A model generated the notes under the pieces. It was not told the origin of the DNA, did not search any database, and saw only the letters and a list, made by a program, of their open reading frames with translations. A stretch of DNA of 64,000 bases from Arbacia lixula. Its lineage: Eukaryota; Echinodermata; Echinoidea; Arbacioida; Arbaciidae. The translations under genes and the position numbers were made by a program. Shown here piece by piece: positions 54,599 to 64,000 of this stretch (the stretch's first letter is position 1; the number at the start of each line of letters is the position of its first letter). Where the stretch lies: positions 3,189,728-3,253,727 of the forward strand of contig OZ022588.1 of assembly GCA_963669155.1 (NCBI GenBank), read 5' to 3'.

Positions 54599-54805
54599 AA
54601 AACTGCATTTAGAAAAGGCAATCTGTGTTTAGATGTTCACTTTTTAGAAAAATAGTGTGATTCAAACTAAATATTGTATGTTCAGTCAAGTGGGTGACCC
54701 TTGACAAAAATGGAAGCATAAAGCCAACATATTGTGCTCTTGGACATATTAAATCTGATTTGTTAAAATCAAATGAATATTAGGTAAAGTTTATAAAGTT
54801 CAGTC

Positions 54806-54811
54806 TTTATT
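54806..54811 (-). other. NTMT1: NTMT1 polyadenylation signal
   Basis: AATAAA on the minus strand only 14 nt past the stop codon, implying a very short 3' UTR if used. Confidence 0.5.
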
Positions 54812-54825
54812 TGTAGTAATGTGAA

Positions 54826-55338
54826 TCACCTTAGCGCATACATTTTCACTTTGAACAATCCCAGGGGAAAATCCTTTTGCAGCTCCTCCTTAACAATCGT
54901 CATGCCAGCCAGTTTGAAGAGTTTCTTGAGCTGCGGAGCCGACCGCGTAACGCTGCTGTCCTGATCGTCGTAGATGACGCCCGCCTTTGCAATGTTCTCC
55001 TTCACACAGATGACTCCATTCTCCGTCAGCCCCGTCTTGCACCTCTTCAGAAAGTGGACGAAGTGTTCGTCGGTGAGGTGGCCGAGCACCCACTGGCACC
55101 AGATGACATCAAAGTGCTCCGGCTGGGGAGTGAACTCCTGCAGCCCGCGGCAGATCATGCGCTCCACCCGCTCTGCGTCCGCCCCGATGTAATTCCTGGC
55201 CTCGTCCAGGAACTTCTGCGTCTGCTCAACCATGACTACTTGCTGGAAGAGCGGGAGAAGCAGATGCTTGGTGATGCGACCGATGCCAGCCCCACAGTCC
55301 AGGGCACGCTGGGAAGAAACTCTCTCGGGCCATCCACA
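54826..55338 (-). CDS. NTMT1: NTMT1 exon 2
   Basis: The acceptor is cccctctag, then CGWPERVSSQRALDCGAGIG through to the TAA at 54826. The high-GC coding block stands out from the AT-rich surroundings. A second possible acceptor (cttcccag, exon start 55308) would delete ten residues and keep frame. Confidence 0.94.
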   Translation of the reverse strand, partial: CGWPERVSSQRALDCGAGIGRITKHLLLPLFQQVVMVEQTQKFLDEARNYIGADAERVERMICRGLQEFTPQPEHFDVIWCQWVLGHLTDEHFVHFLKRCKTGLTENGVICVKENIAKAGVIYDDQDSSVTRSAPQLKKLFKLAGMTIVKEELQKDFPLGLFKVKMYALR

Positions 55339-57434
55339 CTAGAGGGGAAAAACAGAAGAGAATCTGCACTTAGACATACATGAAACTCAAGCTCAGTTGG
55401 GGATAGTAAAGTGGTTCATTTATTGTGATTAATACTGAATATGCGGGTCAGGCAAACAGCGATTATCACAGCGGGGGCTGTGATAGGGATTGCCCGACAC
55501 TAAACCGATAGACAATATCTGACCGCTAAGCCTCTCACTGCAGCGAGTCTGAGCAGATTGTCTTGACAACATGCTCATGTGGCATGACCACTTCGGTGCT
55601 ATATTCTCTATCCTGCGTTTCGTGTTCTATGCCACATTTGTGTTTCATCATAAAGAGCGAGCTTCTTGGTGTTTTTGATATATAATTAATTAATTAGTAT
55701 GTATTTTTAGAGCCTCATGCTCTTTATGGTGAAAAGTCAGGAATGTGGATAGTTGTGATACTGCGATGCACCCAAGAGCAAGTAGCTTGATCGTGCATAT
55801 AACTTTGGCAGGTCGCAAGGTAATTTTCCTCTGCAACAAATTTATTAACTCACTCGTACTATTGAAATGATTGAGCACGCGGAGGTTTTTTTACCTTGCT
55901 TGGGTGGTGCGTAGTCACATATTTTGTTGTAATTCAAGTTGCCCTCAGCACGTGTGGAGGGGTATACTACATAGTCGTATTATACTTCAACATTTTGATA
56001 TTACATACTGTTTACTTTGCTGATTATTCAATATTGTCTTAGCTGTTAAACATTCGTTTGTTTTTGTTTTTGTTTTGTCTGTTTTTTGTTTCTTGCTTCG
56101 TTTGTATTTGCTTGTATTAGTCTTTCTTTGATGCTTTTTTTTTAAGTATGTATTTGTATGTTATTTGTGTACTCGGGTTCATCTTACTGTATGTCATTTC
56201 AATAATGGACTTTATACTTATGTGTTTTGAACCACATGTTTAAGGTTATCACACCTCAGAAGCCATTGGCTTTCTGGTGATGTCTTATATTCATTGTTCA
56301 TGAAAATTGTTTATTCTTGTTTGTTAAATGAATAAAAAAAATATATATATCAAATTTAAATTCAAATTTTTACAGCGATTTTATGGCCCAGTTTTCACAG
56401 AAAACAACCTCGGCTTTGATCTCAGGCTCAGGACGCACACTCCTGATTCTTATTATGAGTCTGACTCTGAGTCTGATTGCAGTCTCCAGACTGAGCTACC
56501 CTATGCCTCTGACTGAAGGTGGTATTCCAGAACGATCTTAAATGCTAACTTAGGGGAAGTCTTATCCTAAGTCTAAGATTCTCCTAAGTGGTAATCCAGA
56601 ACAATCTTAACTTTTCTCCTAACTACTAAGATTCCTCCTAGGTTTCCTCCTACATACCTTTATGCAAATTTATGCAAATCATAAAGTTAAAGGAAACTTA
56701 GGAGAGCCTCCCCCTGTCTTAGCCACTCGTAACAAATGCAATAAAAAAAGATTGGTGTGCGTGCACATAGATAATTGCACAACCACAAAGTTAGGATCAA
56801 TCCTAGGGGGAGGGCCCGATGAGTTCATGTGATTGTTATTGGCTGTTCATAAATGAAACACTTCCCTCCATTGTCTAAAATGTGCACTGGGTGGGGTCAA
56901 ACTTTCCCTAATTTGCACTAAGAGAGCTAAGAGAGTCCTAAGAGGACGTTCTGGAAGACCAATTTCTTGCTCTCTTAGGCACCTCCTAACTCGGAGACTT
57001 AGGAGAAAACTTAAGTCACTTCTGGAATACCTGACTCTAGTCTAGACTAGTCTTGAGTTTCTCACTTTCTGTCTCTTGATTCTGATTTCTGGCTTCTTCT
57101 TTTAAGTTTATTCCACTTCAGTTAGAGTACCTATGCATGGCAGATTTAGTATAAATTCCCCTGCTTTTTGTAGTGCAGCACTGGACTAATCTACTAAGTC
57201 GGCTAGCAGAGCTGAGCAAAGCCAAAGCCAGGGCTGAGCTGAGCTGTGCAGGACCGGACTTCATACCGTGAGGAAGGGCTTGAGAAACTCCAGCGAGCCG
57301 TTGATATCTGCCCCGGAGATCTGGCCGAATCCACCGAGCATGCCATCCACAGTTGCAGGGATTCCTTTCCAATACTCCGCTGCATCTTTATAAAATGACT
57401 CCTTAGTCATTTTATCAATTGGTGGTTGCGTCAT
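54826..57434 (-). CDS. NTMT1: N-terminal Xaa-Pro-Lys N-methyltransferase 1 (2 coding exons, 226 aa)
   Basis: SAM-dependent enzyme that methylates the alpha-amino group of proteins starting X-Pro-Lys (for example RCC1 and histone variants), acting mainly in the nucleus. Exons are 57434-57267 (phase 0 donor ACG|GTATGA) and 55338-54826. The first holds YWKGIPATVDGMLGGFGQIS, an NTMT1 signature. The second holds SAM motif I ALDCGAGIGRIT (from about residue 68), LQEFTPQPEHFDVIWCQWVL, GHLTDEHF and CVKENIAKAGVIYDDQDSSV, ending KMYALR like the human FALR end. The human protein is 223 aa. The upstream ATG (57434) is preferred over the one at 57410 because it gives the human-like N-terminal length; an in-frame stop lies 21 nt further upstream. 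The gene is compact, with one intron of 1.9 kb. Confidence 0.95.
56518..57035. mobile_element. Element family D copy 2 (NTMT1 intron)
   Basis: Starts GGTGGTATTCCAGAACGATC and ends GTCACTTCTGGAATACCTGA, with many CCTAAG/CTTAGG repeats between. Confidence 0.65.
57267..57434 (-). CDS. NTMT1: NTMT1 exon 1
   Basis: Encodes MTQPPIDKMTKESFYKDAAE, then YWKGIPATVDGMLGGFGQIS and EFLKPFLT. The donor is GTATGA, leaving in phase 0. Confidence 0.93.
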
Positions 57435-57759
57435 GACTCTGTCAGCAAAATGCCTTTATTGTATTGAATTCAATAAAAAGTACAGTTTTAGATCACTGTC
57501 AAGAGAAGTAGAGATTCTAAGACGAAATTTGTCAGTTCGAGCTCGTCGCCAGCTTGACAACCATGAAGTGGCGTTAAAATGCACTCAAATCCGCGATGTA
57601 TCTTAGATAATAAGCCCAATATATTCGTGAATTACCAAAACATATAATAATTCGTATAATAATCAAAATCATCACCATTCTTCATTATGCAAATGTGATA
57701 TAGATTGAGGTGGAGGACGGGATGGAGAACGGAAAGAAATTCACGTGTCTGGCGAAAAG

Positions 57760-57970
57760 AGAGAGAGAGAGATAGGGAAAGGGCGAACATGGAAAGGATG
57801 ATGGGAGAGAGAGAGAGGGAGAGATAGAGACAGACAGAGAGATGTGGGGAGGGCGAGTTATTTTTGGATGATGGATGTAAGAGAGGGAGAGAGAGAGAGA
57901 GGGGGGGGGGGATGGGGGAGGGCGAGTCATGTATTTATAATAAATGAAGAAAGAGAGATAGAGAAAATAA
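57760..57970. repeat. GAGA-rich tract
   Basis: Purine-rich GAGAGAGG repeats upstream of NTMT1. Confidence 0.85.
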
Positions 57971-58002
57971 GAGAGGGAGTGGGGGCAACATGAAGTTCAT
58001 TG

Positions 58003-58416
58003 TTAAAGGGAAGCATTTCTCTGGGGGTTTTTTTTTAAGTGTCATCGAAACTTTTTCTTTGTCTAGTATCTACCCGTTTTAAGTTTTGATTTTTGGACGT
58101 CACGTGTGAGATATTCATATCCCATATGTTATTTACTATTTTTTTCTTGTTTTGTCAAAAGGATGTTACCTTTGCATTTGATTCAATACTAGACATGTTT
58201 TTACATACACACCTACATGACAAAGATTATATCCTTCTTCAAAAAGTAGGAAAAGGGGAATTTATGAGAAAAATATTACACAGCACATAGGAGAGCATCT
58301 CACACATGACCTCACAAAATTAAAACTAAAAAAAAATCATAGCTTTCTTTTCCTTCGACGGATTTTCGCCAAACTTTCAATAATATGTCTCTTTCATAGT
58401 GGATTTCCCCTCTAAG
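58003..58416. mobile_element. Family A copy 8 (degenerate)
   Basis: The core GGACGTCACGTGTGAGATA and the arm TTCGACGGATTTTCGCC are recognisable; the ends have diverged. Confidence 0.55.
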
Positions 58417-58526
58417 TTCATGAAATGTTTATGCCTATGTCAGATGCTAGTAATGGGACATAATGGTGATTCACGTCATGCATGTCGCATTACTACAGTG
58501 TAGTTGTAACGTTTTATCATATTTCA

Positions 58527-58597
58527 TGTGTGTGCGTGTGTGTGTGCGTGCGTGCGTGTGTGTGTGTGTGTGAATGTGTGTGTGTGTGTGTGTGTGT

Positions 58598-58679
<82 letters not shown>

Positions 58680-58687
58680 GTGTGTGA
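58527..58687. repeat. (TG)n microsatellite, ~160 bp
   Basis: Long TG run with CGTG and AATG interruptions, ending at a fold-back element. Confidence 0.95.
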
Positions 58688-58708
58688 GATCCCCACCCGG
58701 CCACCCGG

Positions 58709-58878
58709 AGGGCGTTTCATGAACATTTCAGTCTGACAAGCTGTCTTTCTCCGACAGTTACCATAGTAACAATCCTCGGTTTTGATTGGCTGAGAAGCAC
58801 TAATAGCCTCTAACTGTTACTATGGTAACTGTCGGAGAAAGACAGCTTGTCAGACGAAAAATGTTCATGAAACGCCCT
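58709..58878. mobile_element. 170-bp fold-back element
   Basis: AGGGCGTTTCATGAACATTT at the left is mirrored at the right. The arms also share GACAAGCTGTCTTTCTCCGA and its complement. Confidence 0.75.
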
Positions 58879-59516
58879 CATGGCTTTGACCCGGGGGGGG
58901 GGGGGGGAGCATGGGCATTTACAACCTTGAACCACTTTATCATGAAAACACATGAGGACTTGCTGCTAATAGGCCTTATTGTGATCGTTTTTCCCTCTAC
59001 AGATAAACACGTTTCAATACATTTCAGACACCGTGACGGCCGGGACTACGATTTTTTTTTCTTTGTCCTCTTGCTTATCGGTCATGCTTATAATCATAAT
59101 AAGCGCTGGACCCAATATGCCTATAAACAATAAATTAATACACAATATATGTCTGTCATTCATGCGGAACCCTTCCCCAAATAAGGGTATTGGCTCGTGC
59201 TAAAGTGCAACTGCTGCTCTATGGAATTTATGTGTATTACTTGTGAAAACCAAATCACACGTGGCATACAAAGCGTTAAATACCGGAATGGATCAGACTT
59301 CCATTGTATAACACTTACGTGATATTTGAGACCCTCGGCTCTCTGGATGAAGCCAAGGGGAGGAGGAGAGGGGGGGGGGGGGGGGGGGACTTGCCATCGG
59401 GTATAATGCCACTGGTGATCAGCTAGTCTATTAACGTTGTGTGACACGTGTGCCATTCTTCTCACAAGTGATATACATACATCCCATGAAGAGGCAGTTT
59501 ATCTGGCGTGCAATCG

Positions 59517-59916
59517 TTAAAGGGATAGTTCACCCTGAAATATTAGTTTGGTTTCAATCAAAAGAGACACATAAAGAAACATGAGTGGAGGTCTGACCAA
59601 AATCGGTAATTGTTCTTTGATGAAGGAATACATTATTTGATAGCGGTATTTATACAAACATGTGACTAATGATATATCATCCGCACAGGTGAAATGGTAA
59701 ATATCCACGTCAGAAAAATTGACATTTTCAACAACAAAAAAATGTACACAACATAATGGAAGAGCACCTCACAAGTGATGTCACAAAATCACATTTTTTA
59801 AAATGCAATATTTGTCGATTCCTTTGACCGATTTTCGTCAAACCTTCATATTATATTTCTTTCATGTTTCTGCTTTCATCAAAACCAGTTTAACGTCAGG
59901 GTGAACTGTCCATTTT
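59517..59916. mobile_element. Family A copy 9
   Basis: TTAAAGGGATAGTTCACCCT to AGGGTGAACTGTCC. It is inserted at the TTAA that ends a dispersed CCCATA-type motif. Confidence 0.7.
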
Positions 59917-61231
59917 GATTATGTGCCATGTATGTATTTTTTTTTTATACAATGCACACATATCTTACAGAGAATAAATTTGACTGCCCCCCCCCCCCCA
60001 AAAAAAAAAGGTTAAATCTTAGGGATATCAAATTGTATAAATTCTACAATAGGCCTACAACATGAAAGTAAATAATAAATAAGAACTTAAAGTGACTATT
60101 ACAGAATTAGAACATGGATACTTCATTTCGCACTTGAGAGGGAGCTGGGCTTGAGGAGATGACCTGACTGCAATTCATCCTACGGTTTGATTTCTTCATC
60201 ACCGTTTCCCTCACAAGCTGTAATGGCACTTTTATGCCTATAAAGTAGTGATTTGTGAATTCTAATTGTGAATTTCATCACTCTGGGCCTACCTGAAAAT
60301 GTTAAATTGACGTAAATTTTGCTTCATGACTATAAGACATGAATAATACATGAAAAGGAATACTGTGAGCATGATGTTACATAAGAAAAACAACTTGCAC
60401 ATTGATTATTGTGTATATTACATTATATTAAGTTTTGCAAGTTTGTCTCAGTATTGTTTTTATAATAAATTAAATTCGATCTCTTGCTCAATCACTCTGA
60501 CCTCTGTTCCTAGCGTTATGTTGCATATAAAAACAAAAATGGTTATTTATACATATATGATGCGTACTAGCATGATGTACAACCTGTTAGAGATAGAGCG
60601 ACAGTTGCGATATACGATTACATTTTCGGGTAAAAAATTGCTCTAATATGTATATGACATTACACTTTACGGAAGTCTTGTCTACTTCAGCACTATTCTA
60701 CATTCAAGTAGTTTTTTTTGCCATTTTCGGGTCACAACATTGCTCTAAAACATGTTCCCCTTATTACATGCTTTCCTACGCTAACCCTATTCTACATCCG
60801 GATCCTATAACCTAACCTAATTTAATCTATTAATTCATCGGAGAAACCATCCAATTGAATCAAAATGAGGAAAATTCCTGTCTGTTGAAGTATGGATACC
60901 CAACATTTATTTTGATGACCCGCAAGAGTACACAGTTTACGTCAAATGTAGATATTTTGTCCCTAAAAGTATATCGTTTTCTCTTTTCACCGAGATCAGA
61001 ATCAATCCACATGATCCATGCTGCTTTAAAAACAAAACGAATCTAGCGCCATCTTGCTGAAGTCAGCTGCAAGCTTGCGCAGCCCATAATGCACCACGCC
61101 CCAGTGGATCGGAGATTGATATCAACACCACCTCTGAAAAGTGGCCCGTTTCCTCCTTTTCTGCGTCGGAAAGCGACTTCTAAGCCGGGTATTTTCTTCA
61201 ATATTGGAATACTGAGTAGAAGACAGCAATC

Positions 61232-61255
61232 ATGAGTTGGGGAACGGATCTATGG
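61232..61255 (+). CDS. FNBP1-like: First coding exon of an F-BAR protein (FNBP1/TOCA-1/CIP4 family), partial gene
   Basis: ATG starts MSWGTDLW and runs straight into a consensus donor (TGG|GTAAGA) in phase 0. The vertebrate proteins begin MSWGTELWDQF or MDWGTELWDQF, the N-terminal start of the F-BAR membrane-curving domain that links Cdc42 and N-WASP to endocytosis. Exon 2 (expected to begin DQFD) was not found between 61256 and 64000, so it must lie downstream of the window. About 90 nt of likely 5' UTR precede the ATG. The identification rests on eight residues plus a donor, so it is probable rather than proven. It sits head-to-head with NTMT1, 3.8 kb apart. Confidence 0.62.
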
Positions 61256-64000
61256 GTAAGAAAATGATGATACAATTGTGAATCGGCTTATGTGGCGATC
61301 AACTGTTTATGGCTTCTTCCTTTATCGTACGTTGACGAAATGAATGAATTAGCGAGTGTGTGTGTGTGTGTATAAGGTGGATAGGTGATGGATGGGATGC
61401 GAGTGAGAAGGCGTAACGTAACGATCCTGCTTGTCCTCTCCAAACCAACAACGACCATGAACGACAATAATAACTATCTTGCACGCCATTACAGTGACCA
61501 CTAATTAATAGCATCAATGTGTGGAGGAAAGATCAAAGTCCCATCCTACACTTTAGGGAGATGTATATCTCTATGTGTATTTCAGTAAAAACGTTTTAGA
61601 AATTGAGTTTGTTTTGCTCTGCGTCTGTGGCATGTTCACGCATGTGTTGCTTCGTGTCCAATTATTTTGGGACATCTATTTCTTTAAAGATGCTCTCATC
61701 TTTGCCAGTTGAGTTTGTTAAGTTTCATATGTGTTGAATGGATGTTAGTTTTTGCTTAACACAATCGTGGCATGTCAATACACCAGATGGTGGGTACACT
61801 ACAGCTCAAAGGAATTGGCATAGCCTAGGGAAAGGGAAAGGCCGGGGGGAAGAAAGGGAAAATTAGGGAAGGAGCCAGTTTTAAAAACGTGGTATATTTT
61901 GTCCAGTTCAGCATGAAACACGATGCTTTAGCCTAAAAAGCATCATGTTTCATGCTGAACTGGACAAAATATACCATGGTTTAAAACTCCTTCCCTTTCT
62001 TCCCTTTCCCTATGCCAATTCCTTTGAGCTGTGGTGTATGTAGTTTACCTCTCAAAAAATATTGAAGGAAATACTCTGTCAAGAGGCTGGTTTAGTACTT
62101 CATAAAGCAGAAGAAGCAGAACAATTGTCTAAAGTGCACTGCAAGTGTAACACAAGCCAACATTAAAGTGTTTCATTTGTTTTTTTAGAGAGAGGAGTCG
62201 TACTCCAAGAAACCAGAGCACAATGTTAAGACACATTGTTTACATTTTGACGTAGTTGCCTAGTTACTTGAAGTGTACCCTGGCAATTTTAATTCAAATT
62301 TTTGCCCTTTTCATTAACTTAACAAAAAAAAAAAATCTCTGAGTTCAGTATTTTTCAAGGTAGTAGGATATTATTTTAGATAATCCTCCCACAAATCAAG
62401 TTGAAATGCAAATATTGTAAACCTATTTTACAACTACTTTTTAGTTCCTGTGTTTCGAATGGAGCATTTAAACAGTATTTTTGTTTATGTTTGCACAACT
62501 GTATTTTTTTTACTTGCACAACAAGCGTCACCTAGACAATGACCTTATAGAATCATTCCTTAAGTACATTTTTAGAATTAAATGTTTTAAAGGTGAACAC
62601 CTCCTCTCCAGACAGACATCCATATTGCCTACACCACAATGTATGTACATTAAGTAGACTGTATTAACCACCTCATTACCGACCATTGATAGTCCCAAAT
62701 GAATTGCGACACAATTTATCACCTACGGGACTGAGAAAGTGTAGCGCATAGTTGCAGCGTGGGGAGATCCAGACGAGTGATAACACTGGGCACCCCATTT
62801 GAGGTTTTCAACTTCCACCGCGTGACTGATTCTCTACACCGTTTGAGTCAGTCACTGTCACTTATGAATTGTGGAATCTGATAGAATGAGATTGATCTGC
62901 AGCTGATTAAGATTGATTAATGGATTGATTTACTGATGACTGAATTCAATGAGTGAATGGGTGAATGAGTGAGTGACTGAGTGAATATAGAGTATGAGGT
63001 AATGTGCCATTATAAAAATTACTTCAACAAAAAACAGATACACAGCTCATTCTATTACAATGCACATGCCATACATTACATGAATTGTATAGTACCTAAA
63101 GAAGAATAGGGTTAGTATTGAAAACAAATTGATATCATAAAGGAGTTGATGATATATTGAGAAAATATTCCAGTGGACTTGTCATTTTGCAGTTACATGT
63201 AATATAAACTGTACAACAGGTACAGGTGCATAGATATTACAATTCCAATGATATACACTGTGATTTTTACATTATTAGTACACACATTCGGTATATTGTA
63301 ACTCCCCGCCTATGTTAATGCAATGTACGTACACATTACACATAAGAATTGCATTAAACAAGGGCATATTCTCATCAGCATACAAGGGAGGGGGTATTCG
63401 GAAAATCCACAGAGATAAACATTTTACTCCCCTAAGATACAATGTCCCTAAAATATTTTATCTTTGGTATTCATAAACATCCTCTCATGGCTTTTGCATA
63501 CATTAACATCATCAAGCTAATGGTGTGATGTCATGAAACTGAAAGGGACATTGCGCATCAATGTCTATCAGCACGTCTTATTGCATTTGATGCGCCCATG
63601 TGCAAAAAGTTGAATGCACGAATTATTTTTGCACGTAATGCTATGGGCCTAGGCGCATGCGTCTAACTTTTTATCCTAAGTGCACTTTGGAATACTGATT
63701 TAGCTCATTTGAATAAATTTTTTATCTTTTATTGTAAATTGTCTTTTCGTAATACCAAAAAAAATTTTTCTCCTAAGTCCCTGAGATACAATAATTTTTT
63801 TTCGTAAGTTTGTTTTCGGAATACCCCCCCCCCCCCCCCCTGTTCTGTATCAATAATTTTCAAGACCCTATCAATACGGTCATACCAGAACTGCACACAA
63901 GTTCCTGTACAAGTGGAGTGCAGCTCTCAAGACCGTTTCAAGCTCTCTGATTTTGCAGACATTAAATCCTGTGTGGTCACCGTCTGTAAGTCTGTAGTAA
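61256..64000. other. First intron of the F-BAR gene (to the window end)
   Basis: Holds J2, a TGAATGAG-type short tandem near 62940-62985, and a degenerate family D piece with poly-C near 63825. No second exon found. Confidence 0.45.
61795..62039. mobile_element. TA-flanked fold-back element J2
   Basis: Termini TACACTACAGCTCAAAGGAA with the inverted copy ending TTTGAGCTGTGGTGTA. The two halves are largely complementary over the full 245 bp. Located in the F-BAR gene's first intron. Ends and TA target fit a Tc1/mariner-derived MITE. Confidence 0.75.

Larger units (their letters stand above)
48009..54805. other. Intergenic region upstream of GPCPD1
   Basis: Filled with fold-back elements (families A, B, J), the 120-bp palindrome, a Tigger-like MITE and the GGAC element. 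GPCPD1 promoter and 5' UTR should lie in 48009-48300. No coding exon seen. Confidence 0.55.
57435..61140. other. Region between the divergent NTMT1 and F-BAR genes
   Basis: GA and TG microsatellites, family A copies 8 and 9, a fold-back element and a poly-G run near 59371-59389. Nothing coding recognised in 59920-61140. Confidence 0.5.

Noticed and set aside
55308-55338. Shorter NTMT1 exon 2 starting at 55308
   Set aside because: In frame, but it would drop the ten residues that align in length with the human linker; the 55338 acceptor has the better pyrimidine tract.
54877-55383. 168-codon plus-strand frame
   Set aside because: Antisense shadow of NTMT1 exon 2.
58471-58736. Cys/Val or His/Thr repeat frames
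   Set aside because: Pure TG/CA microsatellite.
62180-62240. Possible second F-BAR exon after a pyrimidine-rich acceptor
   Set aside because: None of the three frames gives the expected DQFD...HTQWG sequence.

Overview
This is animal nuclear DNA. It is AT-rich, intron-rich and crowded with short fold-back DNA transposons, LINE fragments and microsatellites. The repeat style (TTAA-flanked elements carrying GTGACGTCAC boxes, 'CGGAATAACGAA' repeats) and the gene set suggest a marine deuterostome, most likely an echinoderm such as a sea urchin. The species is inferred and was not tested. No bacterial, viral, rRNA, tRNA or CRISPR features were seen.

Five host genes can be supported. (1) An ELOVL6-type very-long-chain fatty acid elongase, plus strand, whole coding region in one exon (4568-5398). 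(2) An amidohydrolase-2 family (L-fuconolactonase-like) metal hydrolase, minus strand, seven exons from 22211 down to 11823, 288 aa. (3) A GPCPD1/GDE5-like glycerophosphocholine phosphodiesterase with an N-terminal CBM20 and a C-terminal GDPD domain, minus strand, 17 exons from 47988 down to about 27700. (4) NTMT1, the alpha-N-terminal protein methyltransferase, minus strand, two coding exons from 57434 down to 54826, 226 aa. (5) The first coding exon (8 codons) of an F-BAR protein of the FNBP1/TOCA/CIP4 family, plus strand at 61232; the rest lies beyond the window. For genes 2, 3 and 4 I joined the exons by hand. Every junction uses GT-AG and keeps phase; only the last GPCPD1 exon is uncertain. 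The genes share no obvious pathway, although two act on lipids (ELOVL6, GPCPD1).

Layout: 1-3.4 kb repeats; 3.4-8.5 kb elongase and likely 3' UTR with a 20-unit 12-bp minisatellite; 8.5-11.8 kb intergenic with a dead LINE; 11.8-22.2 kb amidohydrolase, its introns holding a long CCCT tract, a 5'-truncated RTE-type LINE and several duplications; 22.2-27.7 kb gene-poor; 27.7-48 kb GPCPD1, its introns full of fold-back elements, a Tc1 relic and a CR1-like LINE split by another transposon; 48-54.8 kb intergenic with a 120-bp-arm perfect palindrome; 54.8-57.4 kb NTMT1; 57.4-64 kb repeats and the F-BAR first exon.

The most unusual pattern is that two unrelated genes (amidohydrolase exon 4 and GPCPD1 exon 16) each carry five tandem copies of their own exon 3' end, usually with the splice donor, separated by GA/CT-rich spacers. 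These look like splice-donor-bearing minisatellites.
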